17,121 nucleotides of DNA from Bacillota bacterium (GTDB lineage: Bacteria > Bacillota > Clostridia > Clostridiales > Clostridiaceae), in NCBI GenBank assembly GCA_030706015.1, contig JAUZPI010000083.1:1-17121 (forward strand), in the 5' to 3' direction. The position numbers were made by a program, and so were the translations under genes. The notes under the pieces are model-generated. The model was given only the letters and a program-made list of their open reading frames with translations, did not search any database and was not told where the DNA came from. Below, piece after piece: positions 6,576-13,372 of the stretch (the stretch's first letter is position 1; each line of letters begins with the position of its first letter).

Positions 6576-7739
6576 ATGAGGACAGTAAAACAAGTTTCGG
6601 ATTTAACAGGAATAAGTGTGCGTATGCTGCACCATTACGATAGAGTTGGATTATTGAAACCAACAAAATTAACGAAAGCAGGTTATAGGCTTTATGATGA
6701 TGAAGTTCTTGAAACCTTGCAGCAAATTTTATTCTTTAGAGAACTTGATTTACCGCTAAAGGAAATTAAAGAAATCATAACCAGTCCTCACTTTGATAGG
6801 ATGAAAGCACTAGAAAATCATAAGGAACTAATAATTTTAAAGCGAGATAGATTAAATGGTTTGATAGAGCTTATAAATAAAACCTTAAAGGGAGGCAATA
6901 CAATGAGTTTTAAGGAATTTGATATGAGTGAATATTATAATGTGCTGGAAGAATTTAAGAATGAAAATAAGGACAAGGTAATTAGACAATTAGGAAGCTT
7001 AGATAAATTTGATGAAATGATTGAAAAAATGAAAGCCGGGGAAGCAAAGATTGCTGAAATGGCAATAAAACAATATGGCAGTATAAAAAAATATGCTGAA
7101 GCTGTAAAGAAAAATTTGAATAATTCTTTGGCAATAACTAAAGCAGAACAAATTGATGACTTTAAAAAAGACTTTCTTAATGATAAACATCCTAAACTAA
7201 AAGAGCTGTACAAAAAACTTACAGCTGATTTAAGTAAAGATCCTTATTCAAAGGAAATCCAGCAAATTGCTGGTGAAATAACTAATACAGTTAAAAAGGA
7301 TTATGAAGTTTTTAGTACTGATATGGGAGACCATTATTGGTGCTCTATGGCACGACTTTACTTAGTATATCCTGATTGGATAGAAGAAGTAGATAAGAAA
7401 TATGGAAGTGGCGCTTCTGAATTTATTGGAAAAGCTTTAGAAACTTATTTAGGGGACTATGAACCTAAAATAGAAAAACTATATAAAAAGCTTACAGCTG
7501 ACTTAAGTAAAGACCGTTTATCAAAAGAAATTCAAGAAATAATTTCTGAAATAGTGAATGATACTGAAAAGCAGCATGAGGCTTTAAAGGTAGCAGTGGG
7601 AGAAAATTATTGGAGCTATCAAGCAGAACAGTATTTGTCAGAGACTATTTTAGCAAAAGCAATGGATAAGAAATATGGAGCTGGTGCCTCTAAATTTATT
7701 GGACAAGCCCTAAAGTTTTATACTGAAAACAATAAGTAA
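6576..7739 (+). CDS. MerR-family regulator with duplicated TipAS-like drug-binding region
   Basis: The N-terminus is a MerR winged helix (VKQVSDLTGISVRMLHHYDR, then VGLLKPTKLTKAGYRLYDD) followed by the dimerisation helix (about residues 70-105). The rest is an enlarged TipAS antibiotic-recognition region, which in TipA binds thiopeptides. At 387 residues it is much longer than the usual 250 or so. Residues 206-296 and 297-387 are tandem copies (both with LYKKLTADLSKD, SKEIQ, YW, KKYG, GAS, FIG, AL) with a 91-residue, 273-bp period. A shorter helical pair (LGSLDKFDEMIEKMK / YGSIKKYAEAVKKN) lies at 139-180. ATG 6576 has a modest AGGTGA SD. A much stronger SD lies inside the gene at the domain junction. 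The 19-bp-spacer promoter upstream suggests autoactivation by a ligand. The ligand is unknown. Confidence 0.88.
   Translation: MRTVKQVSDLTGISVRMLHHYDRVGLLKPTKLTKAGYRLYDDEVLETLQQILFFRELDLPLKEIKEIITSPHFDRMKALENHKELIILKRDRLNGLIELINKTLKGGNTMSFKEFDMSEYYNVLEEFKNENKDKVIRQLGSLDKFDEMIEKMKAGEAKIAEMAIKQYGSIKKYAEAVKKNLNNSLAITKAEQIDDFKKDFLNDKHPKLKELYKKLTADLSKDPYSKEIQQIAGEITNTVKKDYEVFSTDMGDHYWCSMARLYLVYPDWIEEVDKKYGSGASEFIGKALETYLGDYEPKIEKLYKKLTADLSKDRLSKEIQEIISEIVNDTEKQHEALKVAVGENYWSYQAEQYLSETILAKAMDKKYGAGASKFIGQALKFYTENNK
6888..6905 (+). promoter_or_regulatory. Internal ribosome binding site and in-frame ATG at the MerR/TipAS junction
   Basis: AAGGGAGG (6888-6895) is followed after 7 nt by ATG (6903-6905), codon 110 of the MerR frame. 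It is a better SD than the one at the main start. Translation from here would give a 278-residue protein lacking the DNA-binding domain, starting MSFKEFDMSEYY, exactly where the ligand-binding region begins. Streptomyces tipA is known to make such a short form (TipAS) by in-frame internal initiation; that it happens here is inferred. Confidence 0.6.
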
Positions 7740-7836
7740 TAAGGTATTGACTTTAGATTGAGGCTGCAAAATGCGGCATAAAATATCGGGTAAGGTTATT
7801 GTTAAAAAAGCTATAATTGAATTGGGAGTGAGAAGC

Positions 7837-8706
7837 TTGGACTGGGTTAAGCAATTAAATGAGTCAATAAACTACATAGAGGAAAATCTTGCAGGGGAAA
7901 TATCCCATGAAACTATTTCGAAAATTGCAGGCTGTTCTATTTATAATTTCCAAAGAATGTTTTCATACATAGCGGACAAGCCATTGTCTGAATATATAAG
8001 AAACAGACGTTTAACCATGGCAGCCTTTGATTTATTGAATAGTAAAGAAAGAATAATTGATATTTCTTTGAAGTATGGATATGAATCTCAGGATTCATTT
8101 ACCAGGGCGTTCAAAAATTTTCATGGAGTACTGCCTTCAAGTGTAAGGAATCAAACAGTTAAGTTAAAATCCTGCCCTAAGCTCTCCTTCCAAATTACCA
8201 TAAAAGGAGAGAATCATATGAATTATCAAATTGAGCAATGGCCTGCATTTAAAGTAATGGGAGTATCACACAAAATAAAAACCTCAACAGCCTTTGAAAT
8301 AATTCCACAGATTTGGGAAAATTCATGGAAGGATGGAACAATGAACAAGTTCTTTGAGAACTTTCCTGATTATAGACCAGCAGGGTTCTTAGGAATTGCT
8401 CAAGGAGGGCAATGGGGTGACTCAGATGAAATGGAATATATTATCGGGGTAACAAATCATGTTGATGTACCAGATTGCAAGCATGTCCCAGTAATTGAAG
8501 GAATGAAGGGATTTGCCTATCCAGCTGCAACCTGGGCGGTTTTTGAAGCCAATGGAGAATTGCCGGAAGCAACACAAAAGGTCTATAAACAATTTTATAC
8601 TGAGTGGCTTCCGAGTTCTGGGTATGAGTTAGCTGACCTTCCAGTTATTGAGTGTTATATGCAGGAAAATCGTCAAGAGGTTTGGATAGCTGTTATAAAA
8701 AAATAG
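7837..8706 (+). CDS. AraC-family regulator with GyrI-like effector-binding domain
   Basis: Predicted 289-residue one-component transcription regulator. Residues 1-105 hold the two AraC helix-turn-helix motifs (ISHETISKIAGCSIYNFQRM and DISLKYGYESQDSFTRAFKN), followed by PSSVR. From Met128 a GyrI-like/Rob-type effector-binding domain runs to the end (MNYQIEQWPAFKVMGVSH, then YIIGVTNHVD, YPAATWAVFEANGELPEA, WLPSSGYELADLPVIECY). This fold binds small molecules, often drugs. The preferred start is TTG 7837, with GGGAG upstream (7824-7828). It yields the common family N-terminus MDWVKQLNESINYIEENL; the open frame extends upstream to 7771 without family support. It lies about 100 bp after the MerR gene with no terminator between, so co-transcription is likely. 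Target genes are unknown. Confidence 0.87.
   Translation: MDWVKQLNESINYIEENLAGEISHETISKIAGCSIYNFQRMFSYIADKPLSEYIRNRRLTMAAFDLLNSKERIIDISLKYGYESQDSFTRAFKNFHGVLPSSVRNQTVKLKSCPKLSFQITIKGENHMNYQIEQWPAFKVMGVSHKIKTSTAFEIIPQIWENSWKDGTMNKFFENFPDYRPAGFLGIAQGGQWGDSDEMEYIIGVTNHVDVPDCKHVPVIEGMKGFAYPAATWAVFEANGELPEATQKVYKQFYTEWLPSSGYELADLPVIECYMQENRQEVWIAVIKK
8202..8220 (+). promoter_or_regulatory. Internal ribosome binding site and in-frame ATG at the AraC/GyrI junction
   Basis: AAAAGGAGAG (8202-8211) precedes ATG 8218-8220, with 8 nt between GGAG and the ATG. The ATG is in frame and opens precisely at the first residue of the GyrI-like domain (MNYQIEQWP). Use of this start would release a 162-residue free ligand-binding domain, similar in form to stand-alone GyrI/SbmC proteins. 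The SD is stronger than that of the main TTG start. Use in vivo is inferred. Confidence 0.6.
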
Positions 8707-8727
8707 AAGAAATAGAAGGCAGAAACT

Positions 8728-8768
8728 TAAAAAGGCTATGTTCTAATGTTGTGTTGAAATATAGCCTT
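8728..8768 (-). terminator. Terminator for the minus-strand methyltransferase remnant
   Basis: AAGGCTAT (8732-8739) and ATAGCCTT (8761-8768) form an 8-bp stem around a 21-nt loop. Read on the minus strand, the stem is followed by five Ts. On the plus strand no T-run follows, so it is a poor terminator for the AraC gene. Confidence 0.5.
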
Positions 8769-8858
8769 AAAAAATTATAGGTGATATTTTCCATATATAA
8801 TGCTCAATATAAGAACATTGAGTAACGATATTATTACATATTCAAAGCATATTATATT

Positions 8859-9263
8859 TCATTTTTCGCATTCAATATATGCCATAGGGACATTAAATAC
8901 AATTTCACCTTTTTTACTTGCAATATCATTTAGCCTATTTTCCAAATTAAAAAAAACATTATTCCAGTTATCTTCATTGATTATTTCTTTCCAGTCTTGT
9001 AAAAATGCCAACTTTATAAAATAATGATTAAAGAATGAATTACCATCTACAAATCTCATAACATAATTCTCTTGAATAATTTTTTTTACAGAAAATTTAT
9101 TTCTCTTTATAATAATCTTAATGTCTTCTAAAGAATGTCTTTTCTTTATATGTGTATTTAGATTATTAATTTCATATTCTAACCCTAAATCACATAAAAC
9201 TTCTGCAAATATAGAATAGAATTCATTAAAATGTCCAAATAAATTAGTAGTAAAAATAAGTTT
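8859..9263 (-). pseudogene. C-terminal remnant of a class I SAM-dependent methyltransferase
   Basis: The preserved part reads KLIFTTNLFGHFNEFYSIF onward and contains YVMRFVDGNSFFNHYFIKLA and FLQDWKEIINEDNWNNVF, ending VPMAYIECEK. This is the C-terminal half of a family of about 250-residue class I methyltransferases (after core strand 5). The SAM-binding half, with the GxGxG loop, is absent. The frame stays open to 9425, but residues before KLIF (SIAKL and a Phe/Ile/Asn-rich stretch) do not match the family and include a terminator-like hairpin. The homology break is therefore about 9263. No SD or credible start exists, so it is a truncated relic. The original substrate is unknown. Confidence 0.75.
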
Positions 9264-9271
9264 GGCTATAG

Positions 9272-9311
9272 AAAAGGGGAACATAATCCAGAAGGAGATT
9301 GTTCCCCTTTT
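9272..9311. terminator. Bidirectional hairpin terminator at the methyltransferase break
   Basis: AAAAGGGGAACA (9272-9283) and TGTTCCCCTTTT (9300-9311) form a 12-bp perfect stem around a 16-nt loop, with T-tracts on either strand. It lies immediately beyond the point where methyltransferase homology stops. It may be an end left by the rearrangement or the terminator of a lost neighbour. Confidence 0.7.
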
Positions 9312-9344
9312 GTTGATGTACAAGTTTACTATAATGCTATATAA

Positions 9345-9374
9345 TTGATTTAAGTAACTATTATGGTGTAATAT
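9345..9374 (+). promoter_or_regulatory. Candidate promoter for the Nudix / Fe-S gene pair
   Basis: TTGATT (9345-9350) and TAATAT (9369-9374) are spaced by 18 bp. Another TATAAT lies at 9330-9335 without a good -35. The rest of the leader to 9523 is AT-rich and holds one 11-bp inverted repeat. Confidence 0.4.
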
Positions 9375-9376
9375 AA

Positions 9377-9414
9377 AATATTTAGAATTATATGGATGCA
9401 TGGTTCTAAATATT
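9377..9414. repeat. 11-bp perfect inverted repeat in the Nudix leader
   Basis: AATATTTAGAA (9377-9387) and TTCTAAATATT (9404-9414) are exact inverted copies around a 16-nt centre. There is no T-run. It is either a regulator binding site just after the candidate promoter or a leader hairpin. Confidence 0.6.
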
Positions 9415-9523
9415 AATTTAGGCAAACTGTAAGAGAGAACTTAATTATATGCAAATGTTTTAGCTAATATTTTTCTGTACAGGATTGAAACTGAAATGAT
9501 TATTTAAGGTGAGGGGTGTTACT

Positions 9524-10039
9524 TTGAATTTTAATTACGGACTAGGAATTCAAGAAATAGATAAAGAAAAAATAAGTTTAAATATAAATCACAGAGAAGC
9601 TGTAAGAGCAATTATTTTGAGAGACAATAACATTCTTATGGTACATACAAACAAAGGCGACTATAAATTCCCTGGTGGAGGAGCACTGGAAGAAGAAGGC
9701 CATGAGCAGACTTTAAATAGAGAAGTCAGAGAAGAAACTGGACATATTGTAAATAATGTAAAAGGTATAGTAGGGATTGTCACTGAAAGGCATATAGACG
9801 AGTATGATGAAAACTCTATTTTTGAGATGGTTTCTTCTTATTACATGTGTGAAGTATCTGATAGTAAGACTACCCAGCAATTAGATGATTATGAGTCTGA
9901 ATTGAATTTTCAACCAGTTTGGGTTTTGTTAGATGAAGCCATTAAAGTAAATGAAGAAATTCTTAGTAAGAATGACGTAAACACAAATAGCTGGGTACTT
10001 AGGGAAACTACGGTTTTGAAAGCAATTAAAGAGATATAA
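9524..10039 (+). CDS. Nudix hydrolase
   Basis: Predicted 171-residue Nudix (nucleoside diphosphate linked to X) hydrolase, a cytoplasmic Mg-dependent pyrophosphatase. The complete box Gx5Ex7REUxEExGU is seen around GGALEEEGHEQTLNREVREE followed by TGHI, preceded by the usual strand KGDYKFPGGG. The N-terminal strand is AVRAIILRDNNILMVHTNKG. Substrate class cannot be told from the box alone; nucleotide sugars, oxidised nucleotides or coenzymes are all possible. Start TTG 9524 is chosen because GAGGGG (9511-9516) sits 7 nt upstream and MNFNYGLGIQEI matches relatives; the in-frame GTG at 9509 has no SD. It is followed after 12 nt by the Fe-S protein gene, so both are probably co-transcribed. Confidence 0.9.
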   Translation: MNFNYGLGIQEIDKEKISLNINHREAVRAIILRDNNILMVHTNKGDYKFPGGGALEEEGHEQTLNREVREETGHIVNNVKGIVGIVTERHIDEYDENSIFEMVSSYYMCEVSDSKTTQQLDDYESELNFQPVWVLLDEAIKVNEEILSKNDVNTNSWVLRETTVLKAIKEI

Positions 10040-10051
10040 GAGGTAAGGAGT

Positions 10052-10756
10052 ATGAATCTGTTAGAAAGAATAAAAGAATTAGGTGATTACCACGGTATTG
10101 ACTTTATTGGTGTGGCAGGTATCAGTGAGGTTCAAAATGAAATTAACGAAATAAGCGGTTCTTTGATTTATGATTATCCAAGAGCACTATCTATTGGGAT
10201 AGTACTGCAAAATAGCATTGTAAATCTTCTAGAGGATAGAGCTTCATATGAAAATTTACTTCAAAACCAAACCCATGCCTATGATGTAATAAATAATAGG
10301 CTAGATAATTTTGCTTCAATTATAGCTTCTGTAATACAACGCAGTGGTTACAGAGTAATGCCGCTGCCAGCTGCTGAGCGTATAGACAGTGATAGGGTAT
10401 GCGCTTCCATATCACATAAACTTACTGCCAGACTAGCTGGGTTTGGCTGGATAGGGAAGAACTGTCTTTTAATCAATCCTAATTATGGTCCTCGGGTAAG
10501 GTGGACAACGGTACTTACCGATGCTCCCTTTGAAGATAATAAAGAAGTACTAGAAAGTAAATGTGGTAACTGTAAAAGGTGCGTTGAAGCATGTCCTGCT
10601 GAAGCCCTACTTGGTAGAAATTATGTAGAACATGAACCACGTGATTTAAGATTAGATGTAAAAAAGTGCGAAGAATATTTCAATAAACTCAAGACATTAG
10701 GCAAACTTGAGATATGTGGTATGTGTCTATATGCTTGCCCTTTTGGTAAAAATTAA
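10052..10756 (+). CDS. QueG-like double [4Fe-4S] cluster protein
   Basis: Predicted 234-residue iron-sulfur protein related to epoxyqueuosine reductase (COG1600) but shorter than true QueG (about 300-390 residues). The shared central block is SHKLTARLAGFGWIGKNCLL, then INPNYGPRVRW (121-151), corresponding to the cobalamin-binding region of QueG. Two clusters are indicated: CGNCKRCVEACP (Cys171, 174, 177, 181) and CGMCLYACPFG (Cys222, 225, 229), with Cys206 as a possible further ligand. The C-terminal HEAT-like extension of QueG is absent. GAGG 8 nt before ATG 10052 is the SD. This short group is common in Clostridia, and whether it acts on queuosine is unproven. A 9-bp inverted repeat (10744-10772) overlaps the stop codon but lacks a T-run. 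Confidence 0.82.
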   Translation: MNLLERIKELGDYHGIDFIGVAGISEVQNEINEISGSLIYDYPRALSIGIVLQNSIVNLLEDRASYENLLQNQTHAYDVINNRLDNFASIIASVIQRSGYRVMPLPAAERIDSDRVCASISHKLTARLAGFGWIGKNCLLINPNYGPRVRWTTVLTDAPFEDNKEVLESKCGNCKRCVEACPAEALLGRNYVEHEPRDLRLDVKKCEEYFNKLKTLGKLEICGMCLYACPFGKN

Positions 10757-10925
10757 TGATAACTTTTTACCAGAAGAATGATATTTAGGTAAACACGGAT
10801 AGTATGATTAATCCCAATTTAAATAAAATGGTCTCCTATGGACAAAATTCTACTTCTGTGAGATAACTTTTAACAATTTACAATATTTACTTCGGATAAA
10901 AATTAGAAATATGGAGGATGATTCT

Positions 10926-12596
10926 ATGAGAAAGATAAAAACGATATTTACAGTGGCTATTCTAACTTTTATATTCACAATTCAAATCATAACAATTAAG
11001 TATGTAAGAGCTGATTCTACTACTGTAAATATAAAAGATTTTGGAGCGCATTCTATTGATGAAGCTGGATATAGTGATTTTGACAGCAGCAGTGCTATTA
11101 ACAATGCTATACAGTATGCCAAAAATAATGGTTATACAACTGTAGACTTTGGCAGCGGACGATATTATGCAGATAAGATATTTGTGGAAAGTAATATTAC
11201 TTATAAAGCTACAGGGGGTGCAACACTAATAGCAGCTCCCACAAGTCAAATAAATACTGGAGTAATACAAGCGAGCAATAAATCAAATATGGTATTTGAT
11301 GGAGTTAATATAGATGGCAATATGGATGTTGTTCCAGGTGATATACAATCAGGACATGCATTGATAAAAATGATAACATGCAGCAACCTAACTTTTGTGA
11401 ACTGTTACTTACATGATAACTGGTATGTTGGTATATCACTAGAAAATGGATGTGACCACATAGTAGCAAGAAACAATAGTATATATGATACAGATTCTGG
11501 AATAATATCAGTAGGAACGCCGACAAATTATGTAACAATTGACAGCAATGAAATATGGGGAGGAAAAAATCAACACTCTGAGCCTATTAGTATATATAAC
11601 GACGGGGTACAAGGCTTGAGCCATGATATTACTATAACAAATAATTCACTACATGATAAGACTTTAGGTTTAGGTATTCATTTACGCAATACTAGCAATG
11701 TTTTGGTGTCAGGAAATACCATCTATAACACCGCAGTCGGGATAGGAGCTGGAACTGGAGGGATAGATCCAAGTAGTAATCACGTTATAGGCCAAGTAGA
11801 TATAATGGATGAAAATATTACTATATCTAATAATGATATTAATAATTGCGGTATTGGAATGCAGCTAGAATTATCAGATTCAACTGTATCAAATAACAAC
11901 GTAAGCAACATAAATGGCACAGGTATATGGCTAGAATCTCCGCAAGGAAGGTACATTAATCAAAACACATTAGTAACACAAAACACAATTACAAACGTCA
12001 ATGGTAACAATAATGGTGATGTGCCTTTAAGGGTACAATATTCAAAAAATTGCACATTAGATAATAACACAACAATTGATGACAGAATTCCTGCTAAACC
12101 TTCTAGGAATATACAGATTATAGGTTCTGTATGTGATGGCAATATTATACAAAATAATACTCACCTTGGGTGTACCTATAATAATGGACAAGATATAGAT
12201 ATTAATGCAGCCACAAATACAACGATAAAGGATAATGTAGCAGATATTTATAGCAATACTCCTTCTATTTTGGTGATTAATAACACACCAAAAGGATATA
12301 ATACTGCATGGTTAGATAATGCTAATTTAAAAATCGTACTCGTACCTTCAACAGATTACCCAATTATCAATAACATCGGTAATTATGCGTATAAATCTAT
12401 AGCCGGAATAGCGTGGATAGGCAGAACAGCTACTATAACCTTTTCCAAAAGCGGTGCCAATGCTGGATATATAACTAGTGGAGGAAACATTATTCTAACT
12501 CAAGGAGACTTCAAACCAGCTTTTTCGGGTGCTTCAATAACACTTAAATATGATGGAATAAATTGGACTGAACAATCTAGATATAATGTAAATTAA
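10926..12596 (+). CDS. Secreted right-handed parallel beta-helix protein
   Basis: Predicted 556-residue exported protein. The signal peptide is MRKIKTIFTVAILTFIFTIQ and onward, with a basic start, a hydrophobic core and a likely cut after VRA (residues 27-29). The mature start VNIKDFGAHSIDEAG, then DSSSAINNAIQYA, is the pectate-lyase-3 / glycosidase-28-like entry to a parallel beta-helix. Asn-rich rungs with repeated NNxI, SGN and GI patterns (for example NNCGIGMQLELSDSTVSNN) fill about residues 100-440. The final 100 residues (RTATITFSKSGANAGYITSG, then YDGINWTEQSRYN) form a small beta domain like those ending phage tail and surface beta-helix proteins. No cell-wall anchor or catalytic triad is recognised; polysaccharide binding or cleavage is a family-based guess. 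Start ATG 10926 follows GGAGGA; the ATG at 10911 precedes this SD. It is the first gene of the probable operon. Confidence 0.85.
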   Translation: MRKIKTIFTVAILTFIFTIQIITIKYVRADSTTVNIKDFGAHSIDEAGYSDFDSSSAINNAIQYAKNNGYTTVDFGSGRYYADKIFVESNITYKATGGATLIAAPTSQINTGVIQASNKSNMVFDGVNIDGNMDVVPGDIQSGHALIKMITCSNLTFVNCYLHDNWYVGISLENGCDHIVARNNSIYDTDSGIISVGTPTNYVTIDSNEIWGGKNQHSEPISIYNDGVQGLSHDITITNNSLHDKTLGLGIHLRNTSNVLVSGNTIYNTAVGIGAGTGGIDPSSNHVIGQVDIMDENITISNNDINNCGIGMQLELSDSTVSNNNVSNINGTGIWLESPQGRYINQNTLVTQNTITNVNGNNNGDVPLRVQYSKNCTLDNNTTIDDRIPAKPSRNIQIIGSVCDGNIIQNNTHLGCTYNNGQDIDINAATNTTIKDNVADIYSNTPSILVINNTPKGYNTAWLDNANLKIVLVPSTDYPIINNIGNYAYKSIAGIAWIGRTATITFSKSGANAGYITSGGNIILTQGDFKPAFSGASITLKYDGINWTEQSRYNVN

Positions 12597-12621
12597 GCGC
12601 AATAAAAATCGGGAGGTACTT

Positions 12622-13359
12622 ATGAAAATTACTTTAATAAGACATGCAACAAGTTTAATAAATATTGGAGGTACAAAATTTCTATTAGACCCCATATTCT
12701 ATTCAAAAGGTACGCTGTCTCCAGCTAATGGAGGGAAGATGGTAAATAATCCATTAGTGGATATAGATTTTAAGAATGATACATTAAATTCTATAGATGC
12801 AATATTAGTAACTCACCCACATAGGGATCATTTAGATGAAAAAGTTTTAGAAATATATGGACCAGATGTAGAAATAATATGTCCTAGCTTCTATAAAGAT
12901 AAAATAAGTGAACTAGGATTTAAGAAGGTTCTGCCTATTGAAGCTTCACTTCAGTATAAGGATATTAATATTAAATTAACTAAAGCAAGACATGGTATAG
13001 GTGAAATTGAAAAATTGATGGGTGAATCTTTTGGATTTGTTTTAAATAGCAGCAATAATGAAAATTTATATATTACTGGTGATACAGTGTGGTGTACTGA
13101 AATTGAAGAAGTATTAAATACAGAAAAACCAGAACATATAATTGCCTATGCGGGAAATGCAGTACTAAATGGAAATAAGATTACTATGGGCAAAGAAGAT
13201 ATAGGTGAAATTTTAACACATACTGAAAAGTCCATAATTTTACCAATTCACTTAGAAGCCTGGAATCACTGTATTCTGGAAAGAAAAGAACTGAAGGATA
13301 TGGATGATAAAATCATAGTTCTAAAGGATGGAGAAAGCATAGAATTTAACCAAATGTGA
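12622..13359 (+). CDS. MBL-fold metallo-hydrolase (UlaG-like)
   Basis: Predicted 245-residue cytoplasmic metallo-beta-lactamase-fold hydrolase of the UlaG-like group. Metal ligands are seen in THPHRDHLD (His65, His67, Asp69, His70), His124 in KARHGIGEIEKLMG, Asp154 in ITGDTVW and His210 in ILPIHLEAWNH. The N-terminal MKITLIRHATSLINIGGTKF followed by LLDPIFYSKGTLSP is the usual family entry. Length is normal and there is no signal peptide. UlaG itself hydrolyses a lactone phosphate, but relatives have varied substrates, so no reaction is assigned. GGGAGG lies 7 nt before ATG 12622. Gaps of 25 bp before and 13 bp after suggest co-transcription with the beta-helix and ABC genes. Confidence 0.88.
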   Translation: MKITLIRHATSLINIGGTKFLLDPIFYSKGTLSPANGGKMVNNPLVDIDFKNDTLNSIDAILVTHPHRDHLDEKVLEIYGPDVEIICPSFYKDKISELGFKKVLPIEASLQYKDINIKLTKARHGIGEIEKLMGESFGFVLNSSNNENLYITGDTVWCTEIEEVLNTEKPEHIIAYAGNAVLNGNKITMGKEDIGEILTHTEKSIILPIHLEAWNHCILERKELKDMDDKIIVLKDGESIEFNQM

Positions 13360-13372
13360 GTGGGGATTAAAA

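Noticed and set aside
8811..8830. CTCAAT/ATTGAG inverted repeat
   Set aside because: It is only 6 bp with no T-run and no positional meaning that I can support.
9264..9425. N-terminal extension of the methyltransferase frame
   Set aside because: It does not match the family, includes a terminator hairpin and has no SD, so it was excluded from the remnant.
10744..10772. 9-bp inverted repeat over the stop codon of the QueG-like gene as a terminator
   Set aside because: The stem is A/T-rich and is followed by CAGAAG rather than a T-run, so it is not a convincing terminator.
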